A stretch of 64,000 nucleotides of DNA, taken from positions 1-64,000 of the forward strand of contig NZ_AUKE01000012.1 of assembly GCF_000424585.1 (NCBI RefSeq), read 5' to 3'. Position numbers and translations under genes: made by a program. Numbering within the stretch: position 1 is the stretch's first letter; every line of letters begins with the position of its first letter. The notes below the pieces were generated by a model. The model worked only from the letters and a program-made list of their open reading frames with translations. It was not told the DNA's origin and searched no databases. This document shows positions 62,180 to 64,000 of this stretch, piece by piece. The DNA is from Butyrivibrio sp. MC2013 (GTDB lineage: Bacteria > Bacillota > Clostridia > Lachnospirales > Lachnospiraceae).

Positions 62180-63925
62180 ATGGTTTCTGAGGAGAGATCC
62201 GGTTTTCTTCATAATCTTTTATTTGCAATGCTGGCGGCACTGATACCTGTATTTATCTTCGTATCTGCCGGTAGTTTTCTTAATTCTACTCCTGTATATC
62301 CTATTTCTCCTATTAACTACGGCTGGATGATCAAGACCGATGAAGGTACCCAGGTAGGAGTGTCTCTGGCAAGTGCCAAAGTAGGACTCATGGGTAAGGG
62401 TCAAAGTGTGACTATGACCAATAGCTTGCCTGTTTATGAGATACCAAACGGTGTCCTGTACTTTAGATCGGATCTGGCCACGGTAACTGTTTCCATTGAT
62501 GGCAACGAGGTCTACCGCTACGGCTTTGACTACATGGAAAAGGGCAAGATGGTTCCTGTACACTACAACTTCATCAATGTTTTGCCAAAGGATCTGGGCA
62601 AGCAGTTTACCATTACTTTGACAGGAGCTGAAGTTCTGGCATTCTCAGGCCTTCCATCTGTCGTATATGGCAATGCCGATGATCTGGATACCCATTTTGT
62701 ACATTCACTTAGATTTCAGGTACTTACAGGAGTATTTCTATGGATCTTTGGCCTTATTGAGTTGGTGCTTTATATTTTCTTCAATTCCGGTCATAATTTT
62801 AATGCATCCATGATCTTTTCAGGAATGATCTCTTTTCTCTTTGGCCTGCTGATACTGTGCTATAACGGCTTCTTCTATTACATCAGCTCCAATGAGTATC
62901 TATTTACACTCATAGAATATATCGCCCTATATCTGATTCCTCCTGCCATGATGGGCTTTTTGATCTACAGCAGCCCATCTTCTTCAAACAGTATCACCAG
63001 GACTTTTTTGATAGGCAACATCATTGCAGTGCTGATCATGCCCTTTGTTCACTTCTTTTTGGGTATCCATATCAACACCTTCCTTCCTTTTGTCAATTCC
63101 ATTTCTGTTGTGGAAGATATTCTTATAATAGCTATCATCATTGGTATGTACCGCCCCTTGTATGACAAGAGTCAGAAGGGCAAGGCTCTTCCGACCTTTT
63201 CCCAGACCATACTGATGCTGGGTCAGCTGTCTCTTTTGATAGGCGTGGGCCTTGATCTTTTTAATTTTGTTTATGTCAAATATCTGTCCGTTAAAAGTGC
63301 GACAAATATCCAACTTAATCTCACCTGTATAGGTGCCCTGATCTTTGTGATATGCATAATAGTCAACTTCTTCCTCTATATCACCGAGCACATTAATGAA
63401 AAAACTGTTAGAGCCAATCTTGAAGGCATCGCATATACAGATGCTCTGACAGGGATATCCAACAGAGCCAGGTGTGAACAGGCATTCAAAGAAATAACAG
63501 AGGGCAAGGATAATTTTATTATCATAAGCTTTGACCTGGACAGGCTTAAAGCTGTCAACGACACCTTTGGTCATAATGCGGGAGATAAGATGATAGCTGA
63601 TTTTGCCCGGATACTGGCAGATATATTTGAAGATGCTTATCTCGCTGGCCGTATGGGCGGCGATGAGTTTATAGTGATAATAATCGGTAATGATCACCAG
63701 AAAGTAGCCGGTCTTTTAAGAGAACTTACCGCAAGGCTCGGTATTTATAATGAAACTAATACCCAGGTACCACTGCACTGCTCTTGGGGCGTTGCAGCCG
63801 GTATAGGCGGCAAGGATACGGCTCACTTTGTATATATGGAAGCTGATGCTGAGATGTATATCCGCAAGATGCTCAATCATGCGGCTCTTGATGCTGCAAG
63901 TAAAGGAGGTACAGGTAATGAATAA
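62180..63925 (+). CDS. Membrane diguanylate cyclase with extracellular sensor domain, second copy
   Basis: 581 residues with the same plan as the protein at 45187-46881: one N-terminal helix (about 12-32), an outside beta domain (40-170) with the shared pattern VSIDGNEVYRYG, about seven membrane helices (180-400), and a GGDEF domain with intact GGDEF at 493-497 in GRMGGDEFIV. No inhibitory RxxD site is seen. It should make c-di-GMP. The sequence is clearly diverged from the first copy, so they are paralogues rather than a recent duplication. GGAG lies 9 bases before the ATG. The next gene overlaps its stop. Confidence 0.9.
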   Translation: MVSEERSGFLHNLLFAMLAALIPVFIFVSAGSFLNSTPVYPISPINYGWMIKTDEGTQVGVSLASAKVGLMGKGQSVTMTNSLPVYEIPNGVLYFRSDLATVTVSIDGNEVYRYGFDYMEKGKMVPVHYNFINVLPKDLGKQFTITLTGAEVLAFSGLPSVVYGNADDLDTHFVHSLRFQVLTGVFLWIFGLIELVLYIFFNSGHNFNASMIFSGMISFLFGLLILCYNGFFYYISSNEYLFTLIEYIALYLIPPAMMGFLIYSSPSSSNSITRTFLIGNIIAVLIMPFVHFFLGIHINTFLPFVNSISVVEDILIIAIIIGMYRPLYDKSQKGKALPTFSQTILMLGQLSLLIGVGLDLFNFVYVKYLSVKSATNIQLNLTCIGALIFVICIIVNFFLYITEHINEKTVRANLEGIAYTDALTGISNRARCEQAFKEITEGKDNFIIISFDLDRLKAVNDTFGHNAGDKMIADFARILADIFEDAYLAGRMGGDEFIVIIIGNDHQKVAGLLRELTARLGIYNETNTQVPLHCSWGVAAGIGGKDTAHFVYMEADAEMYIRKMLNHAALDAASKGGTGNE

Positions 63926-64000
63926 TAAACTTCTGATCCTAATGACCTCCATAGTATCTGCTTTTTTTGTATGCATCTGTATTTATTCTCTCCATTACAA
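63918..64000 (+). CDS. Start of an exported or membrane protein, cut by the window end
   Basis: 27 codons are visible, MNNKLLILMTSIVSAFFVC and on, forming a signal peptide or first membrane helix. A strong AAAGGAGG site lies 9 bases upstream and the ATG overlaps the end of the diguanylate cyclase gene by 8 bases, so it is a downstream gene of the same operon. Nothing more can be said. Confidence 0.7.
   Translation, partial: MNNKLLILMTSIVSAFFVCICIYSLHY

Noticed and set aside
1..64000. CRISPR arrays, insertion sequences, prophage genes, tRNA and rRNA genes
   Set aside because: No regularly spaced repeats, transposase or integrase reading frames, or cloverleaf-forming sequences were found on reading; a tRNA scan could still correct this.

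Overview
The window reads as the chromosome of an anaerobic Firmicute of the class Clostridia, most likely a Lachnospiraceae of the Butyrivibrio/Pseudobutyrivibrio kind. This rests on gene content: a clostripain-family protease, an Ech-type energy-converting [NiFe] hydrogenase with its Hyp maturation genes, a SCIFF peptide with its radical SAM maturase, meso-diaminopimelate dehydrogenase, a PPi-type phosphofructokinase, strong AGGAGG-type ribosome sites and moderate-to-low GC. The family is certain to about 0.75 and the genus is a guess. I see no rRNA, tRNA, prophage, insertion sequence or CRISPR array. Almost all of the sequence is ordinary, dense chromosome.

Layout. 1-14.2 kb: the 3' part of a clostripain-like protease, a membrane hybrid histidine kinase, sbcD-sbcC, a membrane-anchored subtilase and, convergent to it, a very large secreted transglutaminase-like protein. 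14.3-18.6 kb: a small ORF, then a tight operon of an acyltransferase, an unknown protein, a PHP phosphoesterase, a GNAT and mannose-6-phosphate isomerase. 18.7-23.7 kb: deoC, diverging from a GH2 protein that has lost catalytic residues, then deoD and a ferredoxin-type aldo/keto reductase. 23.8-31.8 kb (minus strand): a MATE exporter, a ClC channel with O-acetylhomoserine sulfhydrylase, a PPi-type phosphofructokinase, and a c-di-GMP phosphodiesterase whose N terminus looks like an inactive peptidase E. 32-36.5 kb: a FEN-type exonuclease, phosphoglucomutase, and a DUF3810 membrane protein coupled to an unknown gene. 36.8-38.9 kb: two nearly identical HU genes around an unknown gene, then an SCP2-domain protein with a histone H1-like tail. 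39-46.9 kb: a GH13 amylase under a LacI-type operator, a short membrane ORF and an unknown gene, a heterodimeric ABC exporter and a diguanylate cyclase. 47-48 kb: ddh.

48.1-61.4 kb is the most coherent block. On the minus strand and almost without gaps, transcription runs echABCDEF, hypF, hypC, hypD, hypE, an Orn/Lys/Arg decarboxylase, scfA (SCIFF precursor, 48 aa), a terminator, then scfB (SCIFF maturase). hypA lies on the other strand just upstream of echA. Ech couples ferredoxin oxidation to H2 evolution and ion export, and the Hyp proteins build its NiFe(CN)2CO site. The SCIFF gene begins inside the decarboxylase stop codon but appears to have its own promoter inside the decarboxylase gene. 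The window closes with a second membrane diguanylate cyclase and the first codons of a secreted or membrane protein.

The best candidates for something new are the peptidase-E-like/GGDEF/EAL fusion, the GH2 pseudo-enzyme, the SCP2/H1-tail protein beside duplicated HU genes, and the transcription layout of the SCIFF locus. All functional statements come from reading motifs. No database search was run.
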